From the NCBI GenBank assembly GCA_964436125.1, contig CAYTBT010000012.1, positions 1 through 64,000 on the forward strand: a stretch of 64,000 nt of DNA. The letters are read 5' to 3'. Positions 19,498 to 28,299 of this stretch are shown here, in pieces. A program made the position numbers and the translations under genes. Below the pieces are notes generated by a model. That model searched no databases and had not been told where the DNA came from. It saw only the letters and a program-made list of their open reading frames with translations. Origin of the DNA: CAYRFF01 sp964436125 (GTDB taxonomy: Bacteria; Bacteroidota; Bacteroidia; Chitinophagales; Saprospiraceae). The stretch's first letter is position 1; the number at the start of each line of letters is the position of its first letter.

Positions 19498-20613
19498 TTA
19501 TTCTTCCTCAATTAAGCTTTTCATATATGCTGCCGGGGTCATATTTTTCAATTTCTTGAACCACCGATAAAAGGAGGTCTTGGAATTAAAGCCACTCCGA
19601 TAACCGATATCTTCCATAGAAATGCTCTTATCTTTACGGTTCAGGAACTCGAGAGCATATTCTACACGCATCCCATTGATGTATTCATTGAAAGTCTTAT
19701 TTTTGCGTGTATTGAGGACTTGCGTCAAATGATGCTTCGGCATTTTTAATGTTTCTGCCAGGTCTTTTAATCTCAGTTCTGTGTTTTTCCAAGGCTCTTC
19801 AGATTCTACATATTTATCAAGCTTCTCCACATATCGATCAATATCATCTTCAGACAAACTTGAATTTGCATAACTAGTGCTCTGATCCGGACTTGTTGAT
19901 GGAGCTTGTGCCGGTGGAGCATTTGCGGAAGCTAAAGTCAAGTCATCATCATTCTGCTTCCAGATAAACAACATGAAGTAGATAGATAAAATCATTAAAA
20001 AAGCCACCAGATATATTAAGAGGCCACTACTATCCACGATATTGGGATTGGTTTCCGGCTCTAGTATCAAAGCTTTAACAAAGAGGAAGCCTACACCGAT
20101 TATTAAGATTCCGCTAAATATTGCGTTTATAAAAAATTTTGTTATACGCTCAGGCTCATTCTTAAAATACAACCAGATACTATAGACAGAGAAACCGATG
20201 AAACCTGCCGCTATGAACGAGGATAAAATATCCATGTACACCTTACCAAGTATGCTATCACCCTGCACACCAAAAAGAAGGAAAGCTATATGAAGTAGTT
20301 CAAATACGATATAAGGCGCACATAGTACGAGAACTTCCTTCTTATAAATTTTCATCCGCAGCCCTGCCTTGGACGCAAAGTAGATGAAAGGGCCATACAT
20401 AAGCCCAAATGGAGCTGAGTTCTCTATCCACATATTACCCGGATAGAAGGTTTTACATAGAAATACATAGGTAAAATGAAACAGTAGGAATCCAAATAAA
20501 TAATTCAGGACTTTACAATAAGCCTCATTATTCAGCCGCTTTGCTTTAGGAATGATTAATCCTATAAAAGCAAGGACAAAATCAATTAAAATAATAATTC
20601 TAAGTAAATCCAT
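19498..20613 (-). CDS. Membrane-anchored AraC-family regulator, type A copy 1
   Basis: 371 residues. The N-terminal 230 or so residues form about seven hydrophobic segments; a polar Ser/Pro/Gln-rich linker follows (around 235-255), then a C-terminal AraC DNA-binding domain with two helix-turn-helices (P-K-H-H-L-T-Q-V-L-N and I-G-Y-R-S-G-F-N-S-K-T-S-F-Y-R-W-F-K). The membrane part presumably senses a signal and the cytoplasmic domain binds DNA. It is closely similar in design and sequence to the gene at 22022-23149 (shared F-N-E-Y-I-N-G-M-R-V and S-L-S-E-x-D). It is last of four such genes in a row, about 296 bp after the type B gene. A dispersed 12-mer copy lies in the linker (19921-19932). 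Target and ligand unknown. Confidence 0.85.
   Translation of the reverse strand: MDLLRIIILIDFVLAFIGLIIPKAKRLNNEAYCKVLNYLFGFLLFHFTYVFLCKTFYPGNMWIENSAPFGLMYGPFIYFASKAGLRMKIYKKEVLVLCAPYIVFELLHIAFLLFGVQGDSILGKVYMDILSSFIAAGFIGFSVYSIWLYFKNEPERITKFFINAIFSGILIIGVGFLFVKALILEPETNPNIVDSSGLLIYLVAFLMILSIYFMLFIWKQNDDDLTLASANAPPAQAPSTSPDQSTSYANSSLSEDDIDRYVEKLDKYVESEEPWKNTELRLKDLAETLKMPKHHLTQVLNTRKNKTFNEYINGMRVEYALEFLNRKDKSISMEDIGYRSGFNSKTSFYRWFKKLKNMTPAAYMKSLIEEE
19921..19932 (+). repeat. Dispersed 12-mer ATTTGCGGAAGC (antisense in the type A AraC gene)
   Basis: Exact copy with the fuller form GCATTTGCGGAAGCTA (19919-19934). In the gene's own strand it encodes A-S-A-N-A. Confidence 0.8.
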
Positions 20614-20909
20614 AATTTCCCTATAGTTCCCTATCTAGTTCAGCTTTTCAGTTGACATCATGAATATGTAAGCAACAGTTAGTTAATCGATCTTAGGCAA
20701 GCAATATATAACTTTTTTACTATTAGTACCCAAATTATCCAATAGATATTGAAGATAGGCATCTAAGCCTGTAAATATAGGCACTCGCCCTGTGGAATAC
20801 GAGCTAAGGTCGTGTCGAGCATCGGCATTCCGTACATGGGGTATGTGTAAAAATGGTTCTCCTCATAACCGAGTTTAATATTGCATAGCAATGTCATTGA
20901 TAAGATGTA

Positions 20910-21950
20910 TCAATGCGATGTACTCGGGATATGGATATGTTGACCACTATGCACGGTTTCTTCTTTCACAACTTCATCGGCCTCGTAATCATCTGGCGTG
21001 CAGTGAAACCTTGCTTTAAAATATTTATAAAATGTACTTAAGGAATTAAAGCCGCTTTTCTCAGCAATTGCTTCATAGGTAAGATGTTCTTCTTTTTTCA
21101 TTAATTCACGAGCGTAATTTATTCTATATTCGGCAATTAACTGATAAAAATTTTTCTTATAAGCGTACTTAAACATCGTAGAAAGTTTGTATTCGGCAAT
21201 TCCGGTTTCCGTAGAAAGATCTGCGAGGGAAAGATCAGCTCGAAGAAATAATTGTTCCTTGTCCATACATGCCTCAAATCTCTGCATCAATCCTTTCAAC
21301 TGTCTTTTATTGATATCCTCTTTATCCTTCACGGCAGCACTTGCCTTACTCACATGATTATCTTCATTGTTCCTCAATTTACTCAAGACAATCGTGGTTA
21401 TTACTAGATTTAAAACTAGGTTAAAGAGATAAATGCTCGTATTAACATTATATATATCGCTATATGTGGAATGTTGGGTTACCATACACAATCCTATAAT
21501 TATCGTGAGAAAGATAGAAAGGCATATATACAATATCGTCATTCTCTTAGGCATTAATTTTATGTCTTCAGTACGATCTATAGGCTTAGATAAAGTCCAG
21601 AAAACACAAGTACTTAACACGATCAAGGCTGTCCACCACAAGACATTTTCCGTGGATTGAGCTATCACAAGCAGATCTTCGGCATCCTTCTGCCACAAAA
21701 AGCTCAAGCCAATGCTTAAGATTGCACCGAGACCTAAAAAAGAATTCCTTATCGACGCTTTATCACCATCCTCCTTATCCAAGATGTAAGTAATACTTGC
21801 AATCAATAAAGCAGAATATACAAGTGCAGTCTGCAGAAAAAAGAGGGCATAGCTATGCCTTGAAAAGGAAACAAAAAGTTGAATCCATAGGACAGATGCT
21901 ATGATAAAAAGGAGCTCACAATATCTCAGCTTTATGTTTGATAGTTGCAT
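20910..21950 (-). CDS. Membrane-anchored AraC-family regulator, type B copy 1
   Basis: 346 residues. About six or seven membrane segments fill residues 10-200, then a helical linker and a C-terminal AraC domain (L-S-T-M-F-K-Y-A-Y-K-K-N-F-Y-Q-L-I-A-E-Y and A-E-K-S-G-F-N-S-L-S-T-F-Y-K-Y-F-K). Its closest relative in the window is the gene at 23158-24195 (both have E-Y-R-x-x-Y-A and C-T-P-x-[DE]-Y). Type B differs from type A in the first helix-turn-helix and in the membrane part. It starts 71 bp after the type A gene at 22022 and probably belongs to the same transcript. Signal and targets unknown. Confidence 0.83.
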   Translation of the reverse strand: MQLSNIKLRYCELLFIIASVLWIQLFVSFSRHSYALFFLQTALVYSALLIASITYILDKEDGDKASIRNSFLGLGAILSIGLSFLWQKDAEDLLVIAQSTENVLWWTALIVLSTCVFWTLSKPIDRTEDIKLMPKRMTILYICLSIFLTIIIGLCMVTQHSTYSDIYNVNTSIYLFNLVLNLVITTIVLSKLRNNEDNHVSKASAAVKDKEDINKRQLKGLMQRFEACMDKEQLFLRADLSLADLSTETGIAEYKLSTMFKYAYKKNFYQLIAEYRINYARELMKKEEHLTYEAIAEKSGFNSLSTFYKYFKARFHCTPDDYEADEVVKEETVHSGQHIHIPSTSH

Positions 21951-22021
21951 TGGGTGTTATATTTGGTATTACTCAATAAAAAAAGTATAACATCACAATA
22001 GAGTCATATCGCTCTTTCAAG

Positions 22022-23149
22022 TTACACTTTTTGATATTTCGTCGGTGTAGTATGCATAATTTTCTTAAACCACCGATAAAAAGTGGTCTTGGAATTAAAG
22101 CCACTTCGATAACCTATCTCTTCCATAGGTAAATCATTTTCTTCATTTAATAATTTACGTGCATAATTCACGCGCATTCCATTAATATATTCATTGAAAT
22201 TCTTCTTTTTCTGTGTACTGATGACTTGCGTCAAATGGTGTTTAGGGATTTTCATTGCATTAGCTAGACTTTTCAATTTCAAGCTTGAGTCACGCCATGG
22301 CTGTTCACATTCCATAAATTCGTCAAGTTGTGCTTCATAGGCACAGAGATCAGCTTCTGATAGGCTTGAATTTTTATAGGATCCGCTAGGCGATTTCCCG
22401 CTGTCTTTTCCAGCGATCTTATCAGATTGTTCCCTTGCTCCATCCTTCTTTATAATAGCAAGTTCTTGTTCTGGATTAAGGATAACAAATACGAGAATGG
22501 AGCTCACACAGACAAGCATCGCCAGCACAATCATCATCCCCGTCGTTCCTCTTGAATAAAATCCTATACTCGATTCATCGCCTTGCAATACTGCAGTAAT
22601 AGCCGCTAGTGAATAAAACATCCCAAGCATGAATAAGAGAAGGGTATTCCCCAAAAAGAAGGGATAATATATTGGCTTGATATCAACCCGTTTATAAAAA
22701 ACAATCCGTATTCCCCATAGTGTATAGGCGAGAAATGCAAGAGGAATCAAGATATAGAGCAAGTTCATGTATATAATCCCTGAAGTATCATCCGGTCCCA
22801 CGCCTCCGAGCATTAAACCGAGGTGGATAATACTGAATATTATATATGGAGTGCTATGCAGTAACAATTCCTTAGGAGGGAATCGATCAGATAATTTAGT
22901 TCTGACAAGAAAATAAATAAAAGTGCCATACATTAAACCAAATGGAGCAGAATCCGTCGCCCATCCTCGCCATGGAAAGTAAACGTCGCATATCCATATA
23001 TAGACTAGATGGTAGATCATGTAAGCCAGAATTAACAATAAGAGCTTATTCAATGCTGTTCCTGCTTCTTTATATCGCTTAATCTGACCCAGCAAAGCAA
23101 GCACCGCAATTGTTATTGTAATAGCAAGCATAACTCCTTTAACTACCAT
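22022..23149 (-). CDS. Membrane-anchored AraC-family regulator, type A copy 2
   Basis: 375 residues with the same plan as the gene at 19498: about seven membrane segments, a polar Lys/Gly/Ser-rich linker (around 235-260) and a C-terminal AraC domain (P-K-H-H-L-T-Q-V-I-S-T-Q-K-K-K, I-G-Y-R-S-G-F-N-S-K-T-T-F-Y-R-W-F-K-K). Shared N-terminal segments (A-P-F-G-L-M-Y-G, I-Y-F) show that the sensor part is paralogous too, not only the DNA-binding domain. It follows the type B gene by 8 bp, so the two are one operon unit. Confidence 0.85.
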   Translation of the reverse strand: MVVKGVMLAITITIAVLALLGQIKRYKEAGTALNKLLLLILAYMIYHLVYIWICDVYFPWRGWATDSAPFGLMYGTFIYFLVRTKLSDRFPPKELLLHSTPYIIFSIIHLGLMLGGVGPDDTSGIIYMNLLYILIPLAFLAYTLWGIRIVFYKRVDIKPIYYPFFLGNTLLLFMLGMFYSLAAITAVLQGDESSIGFYSRGTTGMMIVLAMLVCVSSILVFVILNPEQELAIIKKDGAREQSDKIAGKDSGKSPSGSYKNSSLSEADLCAYEAQLDEFMECEQPWRDSSLKLKSLANAMKIPKHHLTQVISTQKKKNFNEYINGMRVNYARKLLNEENDLPMEEIGYRSGFNSKTTFYRWFKKIMHTTPTKYQKV

Positions 23150-23157
23150 AATCTTCT

Positions 23158-24195
23158 TCAGTTACTCATTACTTCCCCTACAATTTCATTCTCGATATAC
23201 TCGTGAGGTGTACATTGATACTCCGCCTTGAAATATTTATAAAATGTACTTGTGGATGTATATCCACTCATCTCCGATATAGCATCCAATGATAGGTGCT
23301 TATGTTCCTTCAATATCTTCTCCGCATATCGAGCTCGATATTCTCCGATAAATTGATAAAATCCTTTCTTATAATGGGCATTGAATAAATGCGAGAGGGC
23401 CTTTCTGGAGGTCTTGAGTCTGCCAGATAAAATTTCTAGGGACAAATCTGTTTCTAGATACAATTTATTGCTTTCTAGTAAATCTTCAAGTCGAGTCGCA
23501 AGCTTATCCATTTCTCTTGACTTCATCCTTCCACGGTCTCCATCCTCCAGCTCTGCATCCAAGTATTTCATAAATAATATATGTTCATCCGCAACTATCT
23601 GTATCTTATGTAAAAGCATAAACATATAAAATACCAAGACTCCAAATAAGAGCCCGACAAATGCATATATACTGTACTTCACAGTAGCGTCAGGCTCAAT
23701 TCCCAAGTAAAGGCTCGCAAAGGTTAATGTCCCCGCAATCAACATATACATAAATACCAGGTTAATCAGCACCATAATCCCTCCCAAGTGATTCCAGCTT
23801 CTGAACAATTGACTACCCGCTTTATATATCGAAATAACTACACTACCTATAAGCATAAGGGCCGTTAATCCCCATAACGCATAGGTAATAAGCCGTATAA
23901 ACTGAGATTCTGCATAGGGTAAAAAGCTCCATTTAAAACTTGCTAGAATGCTTATCCCCAGGAGAGCAAGAAATATAAAATATGTCCTGCCCTTCATCTG
24001 AAAATCCTGACCGCTTGTAAACATCCGGCAGATAAAATATAGGAATGGGCAGAGAATCAAGTTGAGCTCAAAGTAATATATCGTAAAATCCTCCAAGATG
24101 AGTGAAAATATACTTACACTCATAAGTGATGATATCGTTACAAATAAAATCTCTGGAAATTTTATGGTAACATTCGTTATCCGTAGGGTCTTCAT
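23158..24195 (-). CDS. Membrane-anchored AraC-family regulator, type B copy 2
   Basis: 345 residues: hydrophobic N-terminal half with about six or seven membrane segments, then a C-terminal AraC domain (L-S-H-L-F-N-A-H-Y-K-K-G-F-Y-Q-F-I-G-E-Y-R and S-G-Y-T-S-T-S-T-F-Y-K-Y-F-K). First gene of the four-gene minus-strand series; the next gene starts 8 bp later. It pairs with the type A gene just as the type B/type A pair at 20910/19498 does, which implies duplication of a two-gene unit. Signal and targets unknown. Confidence 0.83.
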   Translation of the reverse strand: MKTLRITNVTIKFPEILFVTISSLMSVSIFSLILEDFTIYYFELNLILCPFLYFICRMFTSGQDFQMKGRTYFIFLALLGISILASFKWSFLPYAESQFIRLITYALWGLTALMLIGSVVISIYKAGSQLFRSWNHLGGIMVLINLVFMYMLIAGTLTFASLYLGIEPDATVKYSIYAFVGLLFGVLVFYMFMLLHKIQIVADEHILFMKYLDAELEDGDRGRMKSREMDKLATRLEDLLESNKLYLETDLSLEILSGRLKTSRKALSHLFNAHYKKGFYQFIGEYRARYAEKILKEHKHLSLDAISEMSGYTSTSTFYKYFKAEYQCTPHEYIENEIVGEVMSN

Positions 24196-25318
24196 CTTCT
24201 TCTGTTCTTCCTAGCTAGATTGTAATGGATATTTGGTATCTTTTTAAGTGTCTATATCGTGCCAGGTATTCTCTTTATCCTTCTGTTATTTATATAGTTT
24301 TATCAACTAAGGTCAAGCAAATATAGCTAAATTCTCCATTCTTACTTTTATATGGAACTTAAAATCTACCTTATCCACTATAAAGCCGCCAATACGGTTT
24401 TCTTGATATAAAGATAGCTTTATCTTTTATTCTATAGAAATTTTCGTAGCATTATTTTATAGTTAACCTGATTTACTCGTTAAATATTACAGTTAACCGA
24501 TACATATAAGCATCTTAAATCCCCTGAAGAATTTTTACTTCTACAGATTATTTGAGGACGCAGACCCCCTACTTACACAGATAAAAGACACATCACAGCT
24601 CATCGGTAATAGCCCAATGCACTAAATGTTTTTATATCGGACAGCCATATTTCTAGTCCATTTTATTCAGAAATATACCTTGCCTTTACAAGGAGTATCG
24701 GGATCTTTTATTTATCCGTCCTGCCGGCAACGGGCAGGATCTGATGGCGAGACCATTCTACCTTCCTCGTGGCTTGTATGGATGAATTAATAGACAGAAT
24801 TCTCTATATAAAAAACATGTAGAAGTAGGAAAATAATGATTTGGCTTGCATTGTGCTATCCTAGCAAGCTTCCTAATATTAATAACCTATGGCGCCTTCA
24901 CCGCCAGCACACCATAAAAAAACCGGTCAACAGAAATTCCATTGACCGGTTAACAACAAATTATAATCCCGTGAACATGTCCAATGTTAAAGTATCTCTT
25001 TATTGAAAGAATGTAATAGACGAATTAAACTGAAGACCTGTGTAAAGATTAGTTAAGCTGCGAAACTTTCATAAGTTCTATTCATAATGAAGAAAACTTT
25101 CCAAAATCATAATCCCATGAACATAGACCATCCTTCCAGTAAATACAACACTTCAAAAAATTGGTTAACGAAGCATTTCTTCGCTTCACTATTACAAGTA
25201 TCGCGCCTTTCACATCGACATCCAAGGACATATAAACGCAATTGTTACATATATTTATGATTAATACATTCTATAAGCTTATTTTATAGGCATTTTACAT
25301 GGATAATTGTGAAAAATA
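24196..25318. other. Long non-coding region with a terminator and short repeats
   Basis: 1.1 kb with no supported gene. It holds an imperfect direct repeat (about 24958-24988 and 25104-25134, roughly 24 of 31 bases equal, sharing ATAATCCC.TGAACAT), a small inverted repeat (TCCTGCC 24719-24725 with GGCAGGA 24733-24739), and a strong minus-strand terminator at 24914-24951. The terminator is about 370 bp beyond the stop of the peroxidase gene, so either a long 3' UTR or a small RNA could lie between them. The part next to 24195 should contain the AraC operon promoter. Confidence 0.5.
24914..24951 (-). terminator. Rho-independent terminator downstream of the peroxidase operon
   Basis: AACCGGTCAA (24921-24930) pairs perfectly with TTGACCGGTT (24942-24951). 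On the minus strand the stem runs into TTTTTTT. The nearest upstream minus-strand gene ends 367 bp away at 25319. Confidence 0.85.
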
Positions 25319-26458
25319 CTATTGAAAAGGATTGGAATATTTCTCTACATTTAACAATGAAGTATCCGATAAAGTCTTCAGAAATGCAATAATCTGGCCT
25401 ATCTGCTTCTCATTTAAACCCAATGGATGGATATTGACACCGGTATTTAAGGCATTATGTCCACCGGAATTATAATGCCTCATCACATCTTCAATCGTTT
25501 TAAATCTCCCATCGTGCATATACGGTGCTGTAAATAACACATTGCGCAAGGTCGGTATCCTGAACTGGCCATTATCGAGCGTATCTCCAGTTACAGCACC
25601 TCTACCTAGATCAGGAAAACCAAGTAGATTGTCAACGGTATCAATTCCGTTATTTTTATACTGATTGGTTGTGAAGCGAAAACTGATATGACAATGTCCA
25701 CATTCGGCATCGGGCAGTTCCGGAACGTCGTCAAAGTACATCAATTTCCCTTCCAGCTCATCATCGGTAAAAAGCACCGTACTACCGGGCGCCTTTACCC
25801 TATCCCACTTGGAATTTCCGGTGCTTACAATGGTCCGTTCAAATTGTGCAATAGCCTTGGCAACCATTTCAATACTTATTTCAGAAGAATATGAAATCCC
25901 GAATGCCTTCCTAAACAACTTCTGATACATTGGATGCCTGCGTAAACGCTCCTCGACATTCTCCCAGGTATTGCCCATTTCAACAGGATCAATAATGGGT
26001 TGCAGTGCTTGTTCCTCCAGGCTGCTTACCCTTCCATCCCAGAACAATCCATTATTATAATATCCTACATTTACCAGTGACATCGACGACCTTCTCCCTT
26101 TCAGTCCATTGATACCTTCAGCAATAGCGAGGCCATCGGTAAAATACAATTCTTGTTTGTGACAGCTTGCGCAAGAGATTGTACTGTCCAGAGATAATAT
26201 CGGATCGTAAAACAAGAATCGGCCGAGTTTCACCCCGGCAATGGTAGCTATATTGTCCTCCGGTTGAGGCATTGGGGGGAAATTGGGCGGCACTTTTATT
26301 TCATAAGGTTCAGGATTATAGGGAATCCCCGAGAGGTCTACGCCATCCACAGCCGGCTCTATCGGGTCATCTTTACAAGCATAAAATACACATATACCGA
26401 CAACGATCAGCACCATTGCCCTGGCGTACCCATTCCATTTTGCCCTATAATGTATCAA
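25319..26458 (-). CDS. Di-haem cytochrome c peroxidase / MbnH-like lipoprotein
   Basis: 379 residues. N-terminal lipoprotein signal with Cys at about residue 28 (V-F-Y-A-C). Two covalent haem c sites, C-A-S-C-H (96-100) and C-G-H-C-H (253-257), and a likely axial Met in T-A-P-Y-M-H-D-G-R-F place it in the bacterial di-haem peroxidase/MauG superfamily. Its start overlaps the end of the MbnP-like gene by 14 bases. In methanobactin operons and many other bacteria, MbnH (this superfamily) pairs with MbnP and oxidises a Trp on it, so a protein-modifying role is more likely than hydrogen-peroxide removal. That inference rests on the pairing; a classic CcpA role cannot be excluded. Confidence 0.88.
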   Translation of the reverse strand: MIHYRAKWNGYARAMVLIVVGICVFYACKDDPIEPAVDGVDLSGIPYNPEPYEIKVPPNFPPMPQPEDNIATIAGVKLGRFLFYDPILSLDSTISCASCHKQELYFTDGLAIAEGINGLKGRRSSMSLVNVGYYNNGLFWDGRVSSLEEQALQPIIDPVEMGNTWENVEERLRRHPMYQKLFRKAFGISYSSEISIEMVAKAIAQFERTIVSTGNSKWDRVKAPGSTVLFTDDELEGKLMYFDDVPELPDAECGHCHISFRFTTNQYKNNGIDTVDNLLGFPDLGRGAVTGDTLDNGQFRIPTLRNVLFTAPYMHDGRFKTIEDVMRHYNSGGHNALNTGVNIHPLGLNEKQIGQIIAFLKTLSDTSLLNVEKYSNPFQ

Positions 26459-27266
26459 GTCTTATTGCATTTTTCCACCCGGAAGATATCTGTTTCACTT
26501 GTTCTACGCTATCCGCTTCTACGGCAAAGTCATCGAGCACCTCATGTAAGTCAACACGTAGTGGAAGCGACATATTATGCCCGTATTGCGGAATAAAATG
26601 CCCTTCAAGTGCAACATTTACTTCAGGAACCGTAAAATAACGCCTTATTATTGAATCAGTCTTCGCTGTATCCGGAACATAGCTTAAATAGCCATCATAC
26701 CAGCGCCCTGAAGCATAAACGTCCTTCACAACAGCCATAATTTCCGTGTCCTTTTTCAGGTCTTTAAGTGTATAATTCTTCAATTCTTCTCCTACTCCCA
26801 GCGTAAATTGCAGCTCAGAATACCTGGCATTTACATTAAAAAGCCCTAGTTCCGCCTTCAATACTATATGCCCGGCGCGGATATTCTTCTCTATAACGTT
26901 CTTCTTTTGCTTAATATTTAAACTATCCATAAAATCTATAGTATCGCCACCCATGGAAATCAGCTTAAGACCGTGTAAATTCAACTGAAAACCATTAATC
27001 TGATATGGATGTCCGTTCACATCCGTATAAATTGCAGATTGTCGATAATCACTAGTATCATATTGATAAGTGAATTCCACTATCGCCCGGGGATATATAC
27101 AACAACAATTAATGTCTGCCTTGACATCATAATTCACCGCACTAGCATCCCTACAGCCTTCCTGTGGAGTATAGCAGGCTTGCATAAGGAGCATAAAAGC
27201 GATCATAGGACATAAAAAAAACAAGCTATTTCTCCTCCAGCGATTTCTTTGCCTTCTCGTATTCAC
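26445..27266 (-). CDS. MbnP-like periplasmic lipoprotein (probable copper-binding partner of the peroxidase)
   Basis: 273 residues. Arg-rich n-region, hydrophobic stretch and lipobox ending at Cys31 (L-M-Q-A-C). A short Cys-containing segment G-C-R-D-A-S-A-V-N-Y-D (37-47) resembles the start of MbnP-like proteins in Bacteroidota. The body has the MbnP-type beta layout with F-Q-L-N-L-H-G-L-K-L-I-S and V-N-V-A-L-E-G-H-F-I-P. Trp189 (S-G-R-W-Y-D-G-Y) and Trp264 (S-G-W-K-N) are the exported Trp residues that could be modified. The start overlaps the end of the exonuclease gene by 41 bases; a later ATG at 27206 would shorten the signal peptide and is less likely. The family call is from recollection of family features, not an alignment. 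Confidence 0.7.
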   Translation of the reverse strand: MNTRRQRNRWRRNSLFFLCPMIAFMLLMQACYTPQEGCRDASAVNYDVKADINCCCIYPRAIVEFTYQYDTSDYRQSAIYTDVNGHPYQINGFQLNLHGLKLISMGGDTIDFMDSLNIKQKKNVIEKNIRAGHIVLKAELGLFNVNARYSELQFTLGVGEELKNYTLKDLKKDTEIMAVVKDVYASGRWYDGYLSYVPDTAKTDSIIRRYFTVPEVNVALEGHFIPQYGHNMSLPLRVDLHEVLDDFAVEADSVEQVKQISSGWKNAIRLDTL

Positions 27267-28062
27267 TCTGTATAATTTGTTTTACTTGTATGGAAAATTC
27301 CTTGTCCAGCATCCAGTGATAATACTGTTTATCCTGCAGGAGGGCTTCACCTACCTTTTTCCCCTTATGCTTCCCAAAGTTAAATACAATATCACCCTTA
27401 TTATCGTATTTCACCCTTCTAGTCACATCGATTATCGCAGCGTCATTGGTAAATTCATGCAGTGCCTGCATATCGTTCTTAATCGGTTTCTTCACTATAT
27501 TCCCCTCTTTATCTTTATAATCTCGCTCCGCATACATTTCAATCTGCCCTTTCAACACAGCCGCTGTAGCCACCACATCAGCTAGTGCATCGTGAGCGCC
27601 TTCCATATCTATCCCGCAATAATAACGATGTGCCGCCTCAAGCGTCCTCGGCTCCATCTTGTGAAAAATCCGCTGTACATCAATTAATCGGCGATTCTCC
27701 ACGTCGAGTTCATATCCAGCTCGATGCATCTCTTCCATCAACATAGGGATGTCAAATCTCTGTGAATTATATCCGGCGAGGTCCGCTCCTTCAATAAAGC
27801 TTGCTATTTTCTCGGCTGCTTGCGCAAATGTCGGCGCCGAAGCTACATCCGCTGCAGTAATTCCATGTACCTCTATTGCTTCTTCAGAAATCGGCATGCC
27901 CGGATTAATTAACATATCCAACACCTCCGGCTCCTCCTTGCCGGGCAAATACTTCACAATTCCTATCTGCACTATCCTATCCCGTATCACGTGCAAGCCG
28001 GTTGCCTCGAGATCAAAGAAACATATTGGCTTATCGAGATTAAATTCATTTTTCATCTTCAT
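27226..28062 (-). CDS. 3'-5' exonuclease, DnaQ/DNA polymerase III epsilon-like
   Basis: 278 residues. The exonuclease domain (about 10-185) shows ExoI F-F-D-L-E-A-T-G, ExoII G-Y-N-S-Q-R-F-D-I-P and ExoIII H-D-A-L-A-D-V, the DEDDh signature, with Asp/Glu metal ligands. The C-terminal 90 residues (F-N-F-G-K-H-K-G-K-K-V-G-E, W-M-L-D-K-E-F) form the small domain often attached to these Bacteroidota exonucleases. It is a stand-alone proofreading or DNA-repair type nuclease rather than part of a polymerase. First gene of the minus-strand unit that continues with the MbnP-like gene, though the functions look unrelated. Confidence 0.9.
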   Translation of the reverse strand: MKMKNEFNLDKPICFFDLEATGLHVIRDRIVQIGIVKYLPGKEEPEVLDMLINPGMPISEEAIEVHGITAADVASAPTFAQAAEKIASFIEGADLAGYNSQRFDIPMLMEEMHRAGYELDVENRRLIDVQRIFHKMEPRTLEAAHRYYCGIDMEGAHDALADVVATAAVLKGQIEMYAERDYKDKEGNIVKKPIKNDMQALHEFTNDAAIIDVTRRVKYDNKGDIVFNFGKHKGKKVGEALLQDKQYYHWMLDKEFSIQVKQIIQSEYEKAKKSLEEK

Positions 28063-28299
28063 ATTTTTTCACTTTAAACTCCATTAAAATATCTTCCTAT
28101 CCACTTCCCTCTCATAAAAGGATATAAAACCTATCACAACTATCGCTCTCCACATTTCAAGGCCTGCATTATAATCGCCATTTCCCCTCTTCCCATTCTT
28201 CTCGCGATTTCAGCTTAGGCAAATGACTGTCCTTTCATACACTCAACAGACTTCCGCTTCACTGCATTACAGCAATGGCATACAATCATGCACATAGAC

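Noticed and set aside
24719..24739. TCCTGCC/GGCAGGA inverted repeat taken as a terminator
   Set aside because: Seven-base stem with no T-run on either strand and no gene ending nearby; left as a minor repeat.
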